Made by a program: the position numbers and the translations under genes
Notes under the pieces: generated by a model
The model's database searches: none
What the model was told of the DNA's origin: nothing
Seen by the model: the letters and a program-made list of their open reading frames with translations, nothing else
NCBI GenBank assembly: GCA_963844435.1
Contig: CAWJOG010000001.1
Coordinates: 1-64,000 of the forward strand
Reading direction: 5' to 3'
DNA: 64,000 nucleotides
Origin: JBDSLU01 sp963844435
GTDB taxonomy: Bacteria > Acidobacteriota > Vicinamibacteria > Vicinamibacterales > Vicinamibacteraceae
Part shown: positions 55,629 to 64,000 of the stretch, piece by piece
Numbering within the stretch: position 1 is the first letter of the stretch
Layout of the letters: each line of letters begins with the position of its first letter

Positions 55629-55662
55629 GCGGGTCGGGTGGGCCGCCGCCGGCCCGACCCGC
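55629..55662. terminator. GC-rich hairpin between convergent genes
   Basis: GCGGGTCGGG (55629-55638) pairs perfectly with CCCGACCCGC (55653-55662), with further GGGCC/GGCC pairing in the loop. It lies 11 bases after the end of the TPR gene and follows the plus-strand gene, so it could stop transcription from both sides. No T tract. Confidence 0.5.
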
Positions 55663-55673
55663 CAGTCCAGGGA

Positions 55674-57329
55674 CTAACGCGACGCGGACGAGGCGAGCTT
55701 CTTCGCTTCGGCAAGCTCGGGACGTGCCGGCGCGTCGGCCTTGGCACACACCTTCAGCAGCGTCTGGGCGTGCTGGCGTGCCTTGTCCGTCTGCCCGGCC
55801 AGCGTCGCCGCCCGGATCGCACCCGACAGCGCGCGGAACCGGTTCGGCTCCTTTTTCAGGGTCGCTTCGTACGCCTGCAGCGCCTCGGCCGGCTTGCCCA
55901 TCTGCAGCAGCATCTCGCCGACCAGCTCACGCGCCGGCGCCAGCGGGCCTGGCGTCACCGCCGCCTTCTCGGTCTTGTCCTCGAAATCGGCCGCCGCCAC
56001 CATCTCGGCCAGGGCCTCAGCGTTCCGGCCTTCGACGAGCGCCAGCCATGCCGTCGCCGTGCGCCGCTGGATCTCGGCCTGCTCGGCCCAGTAGGTTTCC
56101 TTCTTGGCCGTCAGCTCGTCGCGGATCCGCGTCAGCTCGACGACCGCCGCCTTGGTCGTCGCGGCGTCGCTGCTGCGGGCCGCGCCGAGGGCCTTGGCGA
56201 ACCAGGTCTGCGCCTCGGGGTAGAGGAAGCGGTTCGGCTCCGGCGTGAGCGCCGCCGCCGCCTTCCAGTCGCCGCGCTCGAGTGCGTAGCGGGCCGGCAT
56301 GGAGGCCAGGGCGAACAAGCCGGCGGAGCCTGGCGCCGCGCCGCCGATGGCCTCCGGGTCGAACCGCGCCTTGATGCCCGGCAGCTCGGCGAGCAGTGCC
56401 CGCGCCGTGGCGTCCTGTCCGGTCTGCAGCGCCGCGTAGGCCTGGTAGTCCATCGCGTGCAGCTCCTCGGCGACCGAGCCGAGCGCCTTGGCCGACTTCG
56501 CCGACGCCACGTTGGTGTCGATCGACTCCTGCCACGACCCGACGCGCGTGAAGGTGTGCGACGGCATGTGGAGCGCATGCGGCGCCGACGGGGCAATGGT
56601 GGCGTAGCGGCGCGCGGCCACCAGGGCGCGATCGGCGAGGGCCGGCACGTCGTAGCTGTGGATGATGTAGTGAGCGAGGCCGGGGTGCTGCGGGTACTTC
56701 TCGATCAGCCCTTCGAGGATCCCCGCGGCCTTGAGCAGGTTGGCGTAGGTCTTGTCCGACGGCGTGTGCGAGCCGGCGATCGACAGCGCGTAGAACACCT
56801 GCGCTTCGACGTCGGCCGGGCTCGCCGCCGCGACCGCCGCCATCGCGTCGCGGTAGGCGACGATGCGCGTGCGCTGGTCGACCGTGTCGGCCTTGGCGAA
56901 GAGCGTGGCGACCGCGTCGAGGTAGGCCTGCTCGCGCGGCGTCGCCGGCTTGAGGGCCTTGGCCCGATCGACGGCGGCCTGGCCCTCCTTCAGCGGCCCC
57001 GCGGCGCGCTGCGCGAGGTTGAAGGGGTTGCCCCACCGGCTCATCGCGATGCCCCATTCGGCCATCGCACAGGACGGATCCTTGGCCAAGGCGGCGGTGA
57101 ACCCCTTGATGGCGTCGCCGAACTCGAACGAGTGCAGCAGCGCGACGGCGCGGTTGAAGTCAGGCTTGGCGGCGGCCGTGCAGGACGTCGCGAAGTCCAC
57201 CGTGCCGAGCTGCTCGTGGGCGGCGCCCGCCGCGTGCTGATGGGGGGCGGCCTGCTGGTGCTGCCCGGCCGCGGGCAGTGGGGCCAGGACGATCGACGCG
57301 ATGGCGGCGGATGCAAAGGTGCGCAACAT
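55674..57329 (-). CDS. Exported TPR-repeat protein
   Basis: A 551-residue periplasmic protein. Signal peptide 1-22 (SIVLAPLPAAGQ), then a His-rich stretch, HQQAAPHQHAAGAAH, that may bind metal. The body is tetratricopeptide-like: AVALLHSFEFGDAIKGFTAA, SCAMAEWGIAMSRWGNPFNL, QHPGLAHYIIHSYDVPALAD, APHALHMPSHTFTRVGSWQE, and C-terminal repeats such as KPAEALQAYEATLKKEP. The HYIIHSYD and HMPSHTFTR blocks mark a known but unnamed family of secreted TPR proteins. The ATG at 57329 is chosen over longer frames because it begins the signal peptide. Confidence 0.83.
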   Translation of the reverse strand: MLRTFASAAIASIVLAPLPAAGQHQQAAPHQHAAGAAHEQLGTVDFATSCTAAAKPDFNRAVALLHSFEFGDAIKGFTAALAKDPSCAMAEWGIAMSRWGNPFNLAQRAAGPLKEGQAAVDRAKALKPATPREQAYLDAVATLFAKADTVDQRTRIVAYRDAMAAVAAASPADVEAQVFYALSIAGSHTPSDKTYANLLKAAGILEGLIEKYPQHPGLAHYIIHSYDVPALADRALVAARRYATIAPSAPHALHMPSHTFTRVGSWQESIDTNVASAKSAKALGSVAEELHAMDYQAYAALQTGQDATARALLAELPGIKARFDPEAIGGAAPGSAGLFALASMPARYALERGDWKAAAALTPEPNRFLYPEAQTWFAKALGAARSSDAATTKAAVVELTRIRDELTAKKETYWAEQAEIQRRTATAWLALVEGRNAEALAEMVAAADFEDKTEKAAVTPGPLAPARELVGEMLLQMGKPAEALQAYEATLKKEPNRFRALSGAIRAATLAGQTDKARQHAQTLLKVCAKADAPARPELAEAKKLASSASR

Positions 57330-57405
57330 GAAGATGGTCTCCAGGTAAAGCCTATCCACTTTTCGTGTCGGCCGGGCCGGTTCGGGCTCTGCTATTCTCT
57401 CGCAC

Positions 57406-58422
57406 ATGACCCAGCCTGCCAGCGCCCCGGCCCTGCCCGCCAACGTCCGCGTCTTCGAGATGGCCGCCTCCGCGGTAGCGGCCCGGGCCTTGTGGGGGGC
57501 GGCGGAGCTCGGCGTGGCCGACGCTCTGGACAACGATCCGCGGCCGGTGGACGAACTCGCGGTGACTTGCGCTGCCGACCCCGGCGCGCTCTACCGGGTG
57601 CTGCGGCTGCTGGCGGCGCATGGTGTCTTCGTCGAGCACGACGGACGGCGCTTCTCCCACTCCGAGATGAGCCGGACGCTGCGGAGCGACCACCCGACGC
57701 GCACGCGAGCGGCGGTGCGCATGCTCAGCGGCGACGGCATGTATCGCGCCTTCGGGGCGTTCCGCACCTCGCTCGCCACCGGCAAGCCCTCCTGGGACGC
57801 GGCCATGGGTGAGCCGATATTCGACTGGCTGTCGCACGAGCCGGAGGCCGCGTCAATCTTCAACGACGCGATGATCGGCATCCACGGCGGCGAGCCGCCA
57901 GCCGTCGCAGCCGCCTACCCGTTCGCCGGCACCGTCATCGATGTCGGCGGCGGATCCGGCAACATGATCGTGAACGTGCTGCGCCAGCACCCGCAGGCGC
58001 GCGGCGTGGTCTACGACGTGCCGCACGTGGTGGTCGAGGCACAGCGCCGGCTCGAGGCCGAGGGCCTGTCCGACCGCGCCCGCGTCGAGGGCGGCAGCTT
58101 CTTCGACGGCGTCCCGGCCGGCGGCGACCTCTACATCCTGTCGCACATCATCCACGACTGGGACGAGGCCCGCTGCGTCGGCATCCTCAACCACTGCCGC
58201 ACGTCGAAGGCCGTCGGCGGCAAGGTGCTGATCGTCGAGATGGTGGTGCCGCCGCCGAACGTGCCGCACCCGGCCAAGATGCTCGACATCGTGATGCTCG
58301 CGGTCCCGGGCGGCCAGGAGCGGACCGAAGACGAGTACCGCGACCTGCTCGCCAAGGCCGGCCTCCGCCTGACGCGCGTGCTCCCGACCGCCAGCCCGGT
58401 CAGCGTGATCGAGGCGGAGTGA
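57406..58422 (+). CDS. O-methyltransferase (acetylserotonin/hydroxyindole type)
   Basis: A 338-residue SAM-dependent O-methyltransferase. The N-terminal dimerisation winged helix (AARALWGAAELGVADAL, GALYRVLRLLAAHGVF) is followed by the catalytic domain: TVIDVGGGSGNMIVNVLRQH as the SAM loop, RARVEGGSFFDGVPAGGD, YILSHIIHDWDEARCVGILN with the catalytic His, and KVLIVEMVVP. Substrates are typically phenolic hydroxyls of natural products. TATTCT lies 7 bases before the ATG, again near-leaderless. Its last 23 bases overlap the end of the convergent glycoside hydrolase gene. Confidence 0.9.
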   Translation: MTQPASAPALPANVRVFEMAASAVAARALWGAAELGVADALDNDPRPVDELAVTCAADPGALYRVLRLLAAHGVFVEHDGRRFSHSEMSRTLRSDHPTRTRAAVRMLSGDGMYRAFGAFRTSLATGKPSWDAAMGEPIFDWLSHEPEAASIFNDAMIGIHGGEPPAVAAAYPFAGTVIDVGGGSGNMIVNVLRQHPQARGVVYDVPHVVVEAQRRLEAEGLSDRARVEGGSFFDGVPAGGDLYILSHIIHDWDEARCVGILNHCRTSKAVGGKVLIVEMVVPPPNVPHPAKMLDIVMLAVPGGQERTEDEYRDLLAKAGLRLTRVLPTASPVSVIEAE

Positions 58423-61191
58423 CGTCAAGGGACACTGGGCCCACCAGGCCCGAAGGCAGCGGCCGGATCAGCTCCATGCCCTGCGCCTGGAAGCGTTCGC
58501 CGTAGCGCAGGTTCAACAGCCGGTAGTCCGGCAGCGGCCGCCCGGCCATGTGGTTCATGGCCGTGTTGCCGACCCGAATCGCGACCGTGTTGCGGCCGGC
58601 GCGGATCAGGCTGGTCACGTCCAGGCGGAATGGCGGGCACCAGACCGAGCCGGCGCGCTGGCCGTTGATCGTGACGACGGCCGCGTCGCGGATCGGCGCC
58701 TCGAGCCACGTCCGCATGCCGGGCCCGCGGTCGTTGCCCTCGATGGGACGCCCCCGGCCGAAGTCGAGCGCCACGCTCGCACCGCGCGGGATGGCCGCGA
58801 TCTCGACGGTCGTCTCGTACGTGGCGACGCCCGAGAAGAAGCGCGTGTCCTCGTCCGCGTCCCATGACGTCAGCGCGTCGCGCGTGCGCGGGGCGATCCC
58901 CGCCTCGGGGAACGTGACGGTCCACGGCCCGCGCAACTCGATCCGCGGCGTGCGCGCCGCCGGCGTCGCGGCCGGAGCGGCCGTCGTCGTGATCTGTGGC
59001 GCGGGCCCGCGCGCGACGACCAGCACGATCGATCCATAGGCCTCGAGATCGAGCGGCAGCGTCATCGTCTCGCGATCGGCCGCGACCACGTCCGCGGCCC
59101 GCGTCACGCCGGTCAGCGGATCCCACCATTCAGCGCGGCCGATCGCGCGCACGGTCAGGCGCGCGGCGCGCGGCGTGTTCGCGGTGTTGGCGAGGAAATA
59201 GACGTCCACATCGCCGGACCGCCGATGATGCTGGCCGACGTCGGGCGATGCCGGCTCCAGCCGCATGTCCGGAACGAGCGCGCGGCGCAGCTCGTCGCCG
59301 AGCGAGGCCGCCGGCGTCGGTGTCAGCGGCATGTCGAGGGTGAGCGGCTCGCCGCGCAGTCCCGGGGTGGCCTCGGGCAGGCGATCGGTCGCGATGACGC
59401 GGCCGCCGGCGGCCAAGAACGCCCGCAGCCGCGCGACCGTCTCGGCCGGCATCGTGCGCACCGCCGGGAGCACCACCGTGCGGAAGCGCTGCGCGCCGAT
59501 GACCAGTTCGCCGACGCGCATTCGCGCGTCGACGGCACGATGGCTCTGGACTTCGTCCTCGCCATTCGCGGCGTTCCCCGCGACCGACGCCAGCGCCAGC
59601 GCGCCATCGTCGACCACGTCGAAGCCGTAGCCGGCGTCGAGGATCGCGGCCGGCACCGCCGGGCCGATGCGCTCGCGCAGCAGCTCGAGCAGGTGCGCCG
59701 TGCCCGGCTTGATGTCGCCGAGCGCGTCGCTCGTCGGCAGGTAGAGCGCGACGTCGTGAACCGGCCGGCCCTGGCGCAGCAGCGCGCTGACCCGCTGCAG
59801 GTAGCGCGAGACGTCCGGCATCGCAATCCACCACGGGTTGCGATCGTTGAAGGCGCCGGCCGCATAGAAGCGCCAGTTGAAGCGCCAGCTGTCGCCGTCG
59901 ACTCCGGCCGGCGTCGACGGCCAGCCGTGGCCGATCAGCTGGTTGACGCCCATGACGAAGTGCCGATCGGCCTCGGCCTTGAGATCGAGCGGCGTCGCCG
60001 CGAACGACGGGGAATGCAGCCAGGTCCAGGTCTCGGACGCGGTCACCGTGCGATCGAACAGGTGGTTGGCCGAGGACGCCCAGCGCGCCGGCGTGATCGT
60101 CTTCCACTGCGCGCCTTCGCCGTCGGTGAGATCGGCGAGGCGGTTGCTCGACAGCGTGGCCGGCGGGATGCCGTAGCCCTGGATGCGCAGCTTCGATCCA
60201 CGCGCATGCGTCCATTCGGCGAGCGGCGCCAGGAAGCGCTCCTCGTAGAGTTCGCCGAGCGTGCGGCCCCAGTCCTGGCGCACCGCAATCGCGCGCGCGT
60301 CCGAGCCGGAGACGAGGGCGGCGAGATGCGGCCGCAGATCGTAACCGCGCCGCCGCGCGAACTCCGGCAGCAGGTCGGGCGTCCAGTCCGACCCGAACAC
60401 TTCGAGGCTGTCGCAGAACACCGTCGCCGGCGGCATGCCGCGCAGCGCGTCGAGCAGCGGCGTCCCGACCGCGTCGAGGTGCGCCTGCAGCGCGGCGCGA
60501 TCGTAGTGATCGAGGACGTAGCCTTCGGCGCCGACGGCGGCGCGCTTGACCATCATGCCGGTGCGGCCGGCGATGAACACCCACACTTCGTTCGGCAGCG
60601 CGCCGTCCGGCAGCCACACCCCGTCACCGCGGATGTCGGTCAGCTCGGCGCCGCCGTCCGGCAGCGTGACCGCGATGAGCCGTTCGCCGGTCGTCATCGC
60701 CGGCAGCGACACGCGGCGCGTCTTGACGGCGACTTTCTCCCAGCGCAGGCGGCCGGCGGCGTGATCGATCGGGATGTGCGGCCCGCCGTAGGGCCAGCCG
60801 CTGCCGAGCGTGAGATCGAAGCGCAGGCCGAGCCGTCGCGCCGTCTCGGCGCTGTGGCGGACGGCGTCGAGGAACGGCGCGGAGACGAACGGATGGTTGA
60901 CGAGGCCGCGCCCGCGATCGTCGGGGACCAGCGGATAGACCGGCTGCACTTCGACACCGCCGAGGCCGGCGTCGTGCATCGCCTGCAGCTCGCGGTCGAG
61001 GCCGTCCGGCGTGACCGCCGGGCCGAACCACCACCACCGCATCATCGGACGCGCGTCCGGCGACGGCTGCTCCCATACGCGCCGGAGATCCGCCAGCGGA
61101 TCGGTGCGCTGCGCGGCGCGATCGGAACGGCTGCGAGCAGCACCGCGATGAGCCACCACCAGCCACCGCCTGCCCGTCTGCTCTGCCTCAC
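58400..61191 (-). CDS. GH106-like glycoside hydrolase (alpha-L-rhamnosidase type), exported
   Basis: A protein of about 930 residues. PMMRWWWFGPAVTPDGLDRE, HDAGLGGVEVQPVYPL, LTLGSGWPYGGPHIP and HARGSKLRIQGYGIPPATLS are marks of the GH106-like barrel; the C-terminus has jelly-roll domains (WTVTFPEAGI, VALDFGRGRPIEG, NTVAIRVGNTAMNHMAGRPL). The ORF proper lacks a signal, but the next frame upstream gives RRAGGGWWWLIAVLLAAVPI from a GTG at 61191 behind GGAGGG, so one base shift near 61125 separates the signal peptide from the body. Likely cleaves rhamnose-containing glycans in the periplasm. Confidence 0.8.
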
Positions 61192-61306
61192 CCTGCCCTC
61201 CGCGATCTGCCTCCCGCAGACGCGAGGAAGCGTAACGCCGTGCGCGCACCGCATCCGGTGCCGCATCGACAGGCGCGGGCGGGGGCCCGCGCCGCGACTC
61301 ACCGTA

Positions 61307-61996
61307 TCAGTCGACGACGTTGACGAACCCGAACATCCAGTCGTTGAGGAAGTGCGTCCGGTTCATGCAGATGACCAGGTAACGCCCGGTCTTCAGGAAC
61401 CGGTAGGAGATCAGCTGGCCGTTCGACGTCGGACCCGCCGGAATCGTCCCGCCGTTGAGGAACTGGTGCCCGCCCATCGACATCAGGCGGCCCGGCTCGG
61501 ACCACACGCGATTGTCCGGGTGGGCGTTCGTGACGTTGGCTGCGGCCACGATCACGACGTCGCCCTTGCCGTCCGGGATGACGTGCCTGGCGTCGGCATT
61601 GGCCGCCAGCAGGTTGCAGGGATGAAGCGCCGGATCGGTCACCGTGGCCGGATCGGAACCGGCACACAGGAACTGACCGAGATCCTCGCGGTTCGTCGTC
61701 TTGCTGACCTGATAGATGGCCAGGCCGTGGCCACCGCCGTGTACCTGGAACGTCACCTGGCCACCCTTGCCGACGCTCACCTCTTCGGGCGTCAGGTGAT
61801 GCAGCAGGTAGGCACACGGATCGTTGGGACCACCGATGCCAGTGGTTTGGAGGCACGGCGGCGGGCCGAACGGGCCCGTCGGCAGCACGCCGAAGTCGAC
61901 GGCAGCATCGCCTGGATCCTGCTGCGCCCATCCACTCGCCGGCAGCACGACGACGGCTGCCCACACCACGAGTACGTACGTGAGTCTGGCTTTCAT
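61307..61996 (-). CDS. Exported cupredoxin-like protein
   Basis: A 229-residue secreted protein. Signal peptide 1-24 (VLVVWAAVVVLPASGWAQ). A Greek-key beta domain carries a likely type 1 copper site: the first His in VHGGGHGLAIYQV and, near the C-terminus, RYLVICMNRTHFLNDWMFGF, where Cys, His and Met are spaced as C-x4-H-x5-M, close to azurin and plastocyanin. Two other Cys pairs may be disulphides. GGAGGAGAAGG precedes the ATG. Electron carrier or metal-binding role is inferred; the partner is unknown. Confidence 0.72.
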   Translation of the reverse strand: MKARLTYVLVVWAAVVVLPASGWAQQDPGDAAVDFGVLPTGPFGPPPCLQTTGIGGPNDPCAYLLHHLTPEEVSVGKGGQVTFQVHGGGHGLAIYQVSKTTNREDLGQFLCAGSDPATVTDPALHPCNLLAANADARHVIPDGKGDVVIVAAANVTNAHPDNRVWSEPGRLMSMGGHQFLNGGTIPAGPTSNGQLISYRFLKTGRYLVICMNRTHFLNDWMFGFVNVVD

Positions 61997-62251
61997 GCCT
62001 TCTCCTCCGCAATCACGGTTGATGGGCGTCAGCGTGAGCAGGAGGAGGGCATGGTATGCCGTTACGGATGGTCTGGCTAGTCCCCAGCGTTGACACCAGC
62101 CGCGGCCGGGACGACACTGACGGCAGCGCGCTGTGGGGCGCCTCCTGTCCGCGGCAAGGGCTTGCCCACCCACTCCGGTTCGTCGCGACATCGAACCTTC
62201 TTCCAGCCTGGAACGAGCGGACATCAGGCCTTTCTGGAAGGAAGGTGTCCG

Positions 62252-63826
62252 ATGAGCCGCGCGCTCACCTCCGCGACCACCCTCGATCAGCTCAAACGCG
62301 AAGCGAAGCAGTGGCTGAAGGCCCTGCGCACCGGCGATCCGGAGGCGCGGGCGCGGCTGCTGCGCGCGCACCCGGGCGCGCCGCCCGATGCCGGGCTGCG
62401 GCACGTCCAGCATGCGCTGGCCCGCGAGTTCGGCTTCGCGAGCTGGGCGCGGCTCAAGGCGGCCGCGCCCGCCGCGATCGCCGGCGCGTCTGCAGGCCAT
62501 GCGGCAGGCGACGCGGCTGACGGCGAATCGCCACTCAGCGCCATCCTCCGCGGCGGCGGGCACCGGCGACGTCGTCCGGCTCGACGACGCTGCTCGACGC
62601 GCATCCCGACCTCGTCAGCGAACGGGGCACGCTGCCCGGCCACACCGGGCTGCGGACCGCGCTGCACTTCGGCGTCGCCCACGAGCCCGTCGTTCGCCTG
62701 CTGCTCGAACGCGGCGCCGATCCCAACGTCCGCGACGAAGGCGACGTCGCGTACCCGCTGCACTTCGCGGCCGAGAACCAGGATCTGCCGGTGATCCGGC
62801 TGCTCCTCGACCACGGCGCCGATCCGATCGGCACGGGCGACGGCCACGAGCTCGAGGTGATCGGGCTGGGCCACGTGCTGGGACTACGTGACCGTGCAGC
62901 CGGAGGTCCTCGTGTATCTCCTGGCGCACGGCGCCCGCCATCACCTGTTCTCGGCCACCGCCGTCGGCGACGTCGACGCCGTCCGCGCGGCGGCCGCCGC
63001 GGATCCGGCGTCGCTCGCCCGCGTGATGGATCGCACGAACCGGCGCCGGACCGCGCTGCACCTGGCCGTGGTCAAGCGGCAGCCGGCCGCGCTGCAGGCG
63101 CTGCTGGCGCTGGGCGCCAATCCCGAGGCGCAGGATCAGAGCGGCCTCACCGCGCTCGACCAGGCCGCCCTTGCCGGTGAAGCGGCGCTGGCGGAGATCC
63201 TGATCGCTCACGGCGCGGCGCTCGGCCTGCCGGCGGCTGTCGCCCTCGGCCGCTCCGACGATCTGCGTCGGCTGCTCGCCGCCGATCCCGGATGCCTGGC
63301 GCCCGGCGCCCGCTGGGGCACGCTGATCGTGCGCGCCGCGGAGCGCGCTCCGGGCCACGTCATCGAGACGCTCGTCGCGCACGGCGCCTCAGTCGACGCG
63401 ATCGACAATCCGGCGACGGCGATCGACGGCATCGCGCGCTACACCGCGCTCCATGCGGCGGCGTGGCACGGCAACACCAGCGCCGCCGACGCGCTGCTGC
63501 GCCTCGGCGCCAACCCCCGCATGCGCGACGGCAAGTACGGCGCGACGGCGCTTGGATGGGCCGACTTCGCTGGGCGAGCGGCCACGCGCGACCGCATCCT
63601 CGAGGCCGACGTCGACATCTTCGACGCCATCACCTGCGGCACGCCGGCGCGCGTCATGACCATCCTCGACGCGGATCCGGCGGCGCTGGATCGGCCGCTG
63701 GGCGACTACGGCGGCACGCCCGAAGACGCCGCGATCACGCCGCTGGCCTGGGCCATGGAGCGCGACAAGCCGGAGATGGTGACCCTCCTGCAGGCGCGGG
63801 GCGCCCGTCCGCGAGATGAGCGATGA
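62252..63826 (+). pseudogene. Ankyrin-repeat protein, two frameshifts
   Basis: Three frames join to one protein of about 520 residues. Frame 1 (62252 to about 62565): SRALTSATTLDQLKREAKQW and LRHVQHALAREFGFASWARL, a typical N-terminus. Frame 2 (about 62570-62880): LLDAHPDLVSERGTLPGHTG, TALHFGVAHEPVVRLLLERG, YPLHFAAENQDLPVIRLLLD. Frame 3 (62888-63826): VQPEVLVYLLAHGARHHLFS, TALHLAVVKRQPAALQALLA and further repeats to DER. Each junction is a one- or two-base shift. GGAAGG precedes the ATG. No signal peptide. Related in layout to the intact ankyrin gene at 51605. Confidence 0.8.
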
Positions 63827-63855
63827 CTTGCGCTTGGACCTGTCGTGTGGCAACC

Positions 63856-63876
63856 TGTCGATACTCGACATGTCGA
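63856..63876. promoter_or_regulatory. Overlapping palindromes at the second padR start
   Basis: TGTCGA-TAC-TCGACA (63856-63870) and TCGACATGTCGA (63865-63876) share their TCGACA arm. The ATG at 63870 lies in the second palindrome. Expected to be an autoregulatory site; the sequence differs from the operators of the first padR. Confidence 0.6.
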
Positions 63877-64000
63877 TACGCAAAGCTGAAGTCCCTTACG
63901 GCACCCTCGACATCCTGATCCTCAAGACCCTCGACACGATGGGTCCGCTGCACGGCTACAGCCTGGCGCGGCGCATCGAGCAGGTGTCCGAGGATCTGCT
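63870..64000 (+). CDS. PadR family transcriptional regulator, cut by window end
   Basis: The first 43 residues of a PadR regulator: VPYGTLDILILKTLDTMGPL and HGYSLARRIEQVSEDL are the family's first helices and recognition region. The gene continues past the window. By analogy with the locus at 46025 an ADOP permease gene should follow. Confidence 0.88.
   Translation, partial: MSIRKAEVPYGTLDILILKTLDTMGPLHGYSLARRIEQVSEDL

Overview
The window is high-GC bacterial chromosome. It most resembles an acidobacterium of the Vicinamibacteria type. That placement is inference, from gene families that co-occur there: CarboxypepD_reg/TonB-dependent giant receptors, TIGR02999-type ECF sigma factors beside Ser/Thr kinases, PadR regulators next to MacB/FtsX-type (ADOP) permeases, planctomycete-style DUF1549/DUF1553 + DUF1501 pairs, and FrdABCD.

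Layout. 1-8135 is an accessory stretch: decayed IS3-like transposase, a P1 peptidase, an intact TonB-dependent receptor and the tail of a broken second one, a Xre-RES toxin-antitoxin pair, and an orphan 3' part of a tRNA-Lys(CTT) that looks like an old integration site. 8458-14325 is a signalling block: a TPR-bearing Ser/Thr kinase, a roughly 100-bp tandem repeat resembling a tRNA 3' end, a small secreted protein, a TIGR02999 sigma factor and a truncated kinase. 14586-22568 carries a sulfotransferase, an amidohydrolase, a nucleoside hydrolase, an acyl-CoA pair (CoA-transferase plus enoyl-CoA hydratase), a DUF481 protein and a tannase fragment. 22593-25853 is a complete frdABCD quinol:fumarate reductase operon on the minus strand. 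26376-30870 holds a zinc-ribbon/permease pair, YdeI, a cupin, YjbQ and a tiny membrane protein.

30985-43775 is a secreted/periplasmic oxidation and carbohydrate block: a Tat-exported Gfo/Idh oxidoreductase divergent from a translationally coupled operon (DUF1549/1553 cytochrome, DUF1501, CE15-like esterase), then a membrane protein pair, a Tat-exported enolase-superfamily protein and an IorAB-type molybdenum hydroxylase. 44055-55624 holds methyltransferases, a Tat-exported serine hydrolase divergent from a PadR/permease pair with two palindromic operators, a MocR regulator divergent from a methyltransferase, an ankyrin protein, a CAP protein, a dienelactone hydrolase and an unknown conserved-looking protein. 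55674-64000 holds a TPR protein, an O-methyltransferase, a GH106-like hydrolase, a cupredoxin-like protein, a frameshifted ankyrin protein and the start of a second PadR gene.

Two themes run across the window. Many genes have a TANAAT-like -10 box 6-9 bases before the start codon, which predicts leaderless transcripts, and three regulatory genes carry palindromes over the start codon itself. Many otherwise good genes are broken by single-base indels. Either the sequence is a draft with residual errors or several genes are recent pseudogenes; the window alone cannot decide this.
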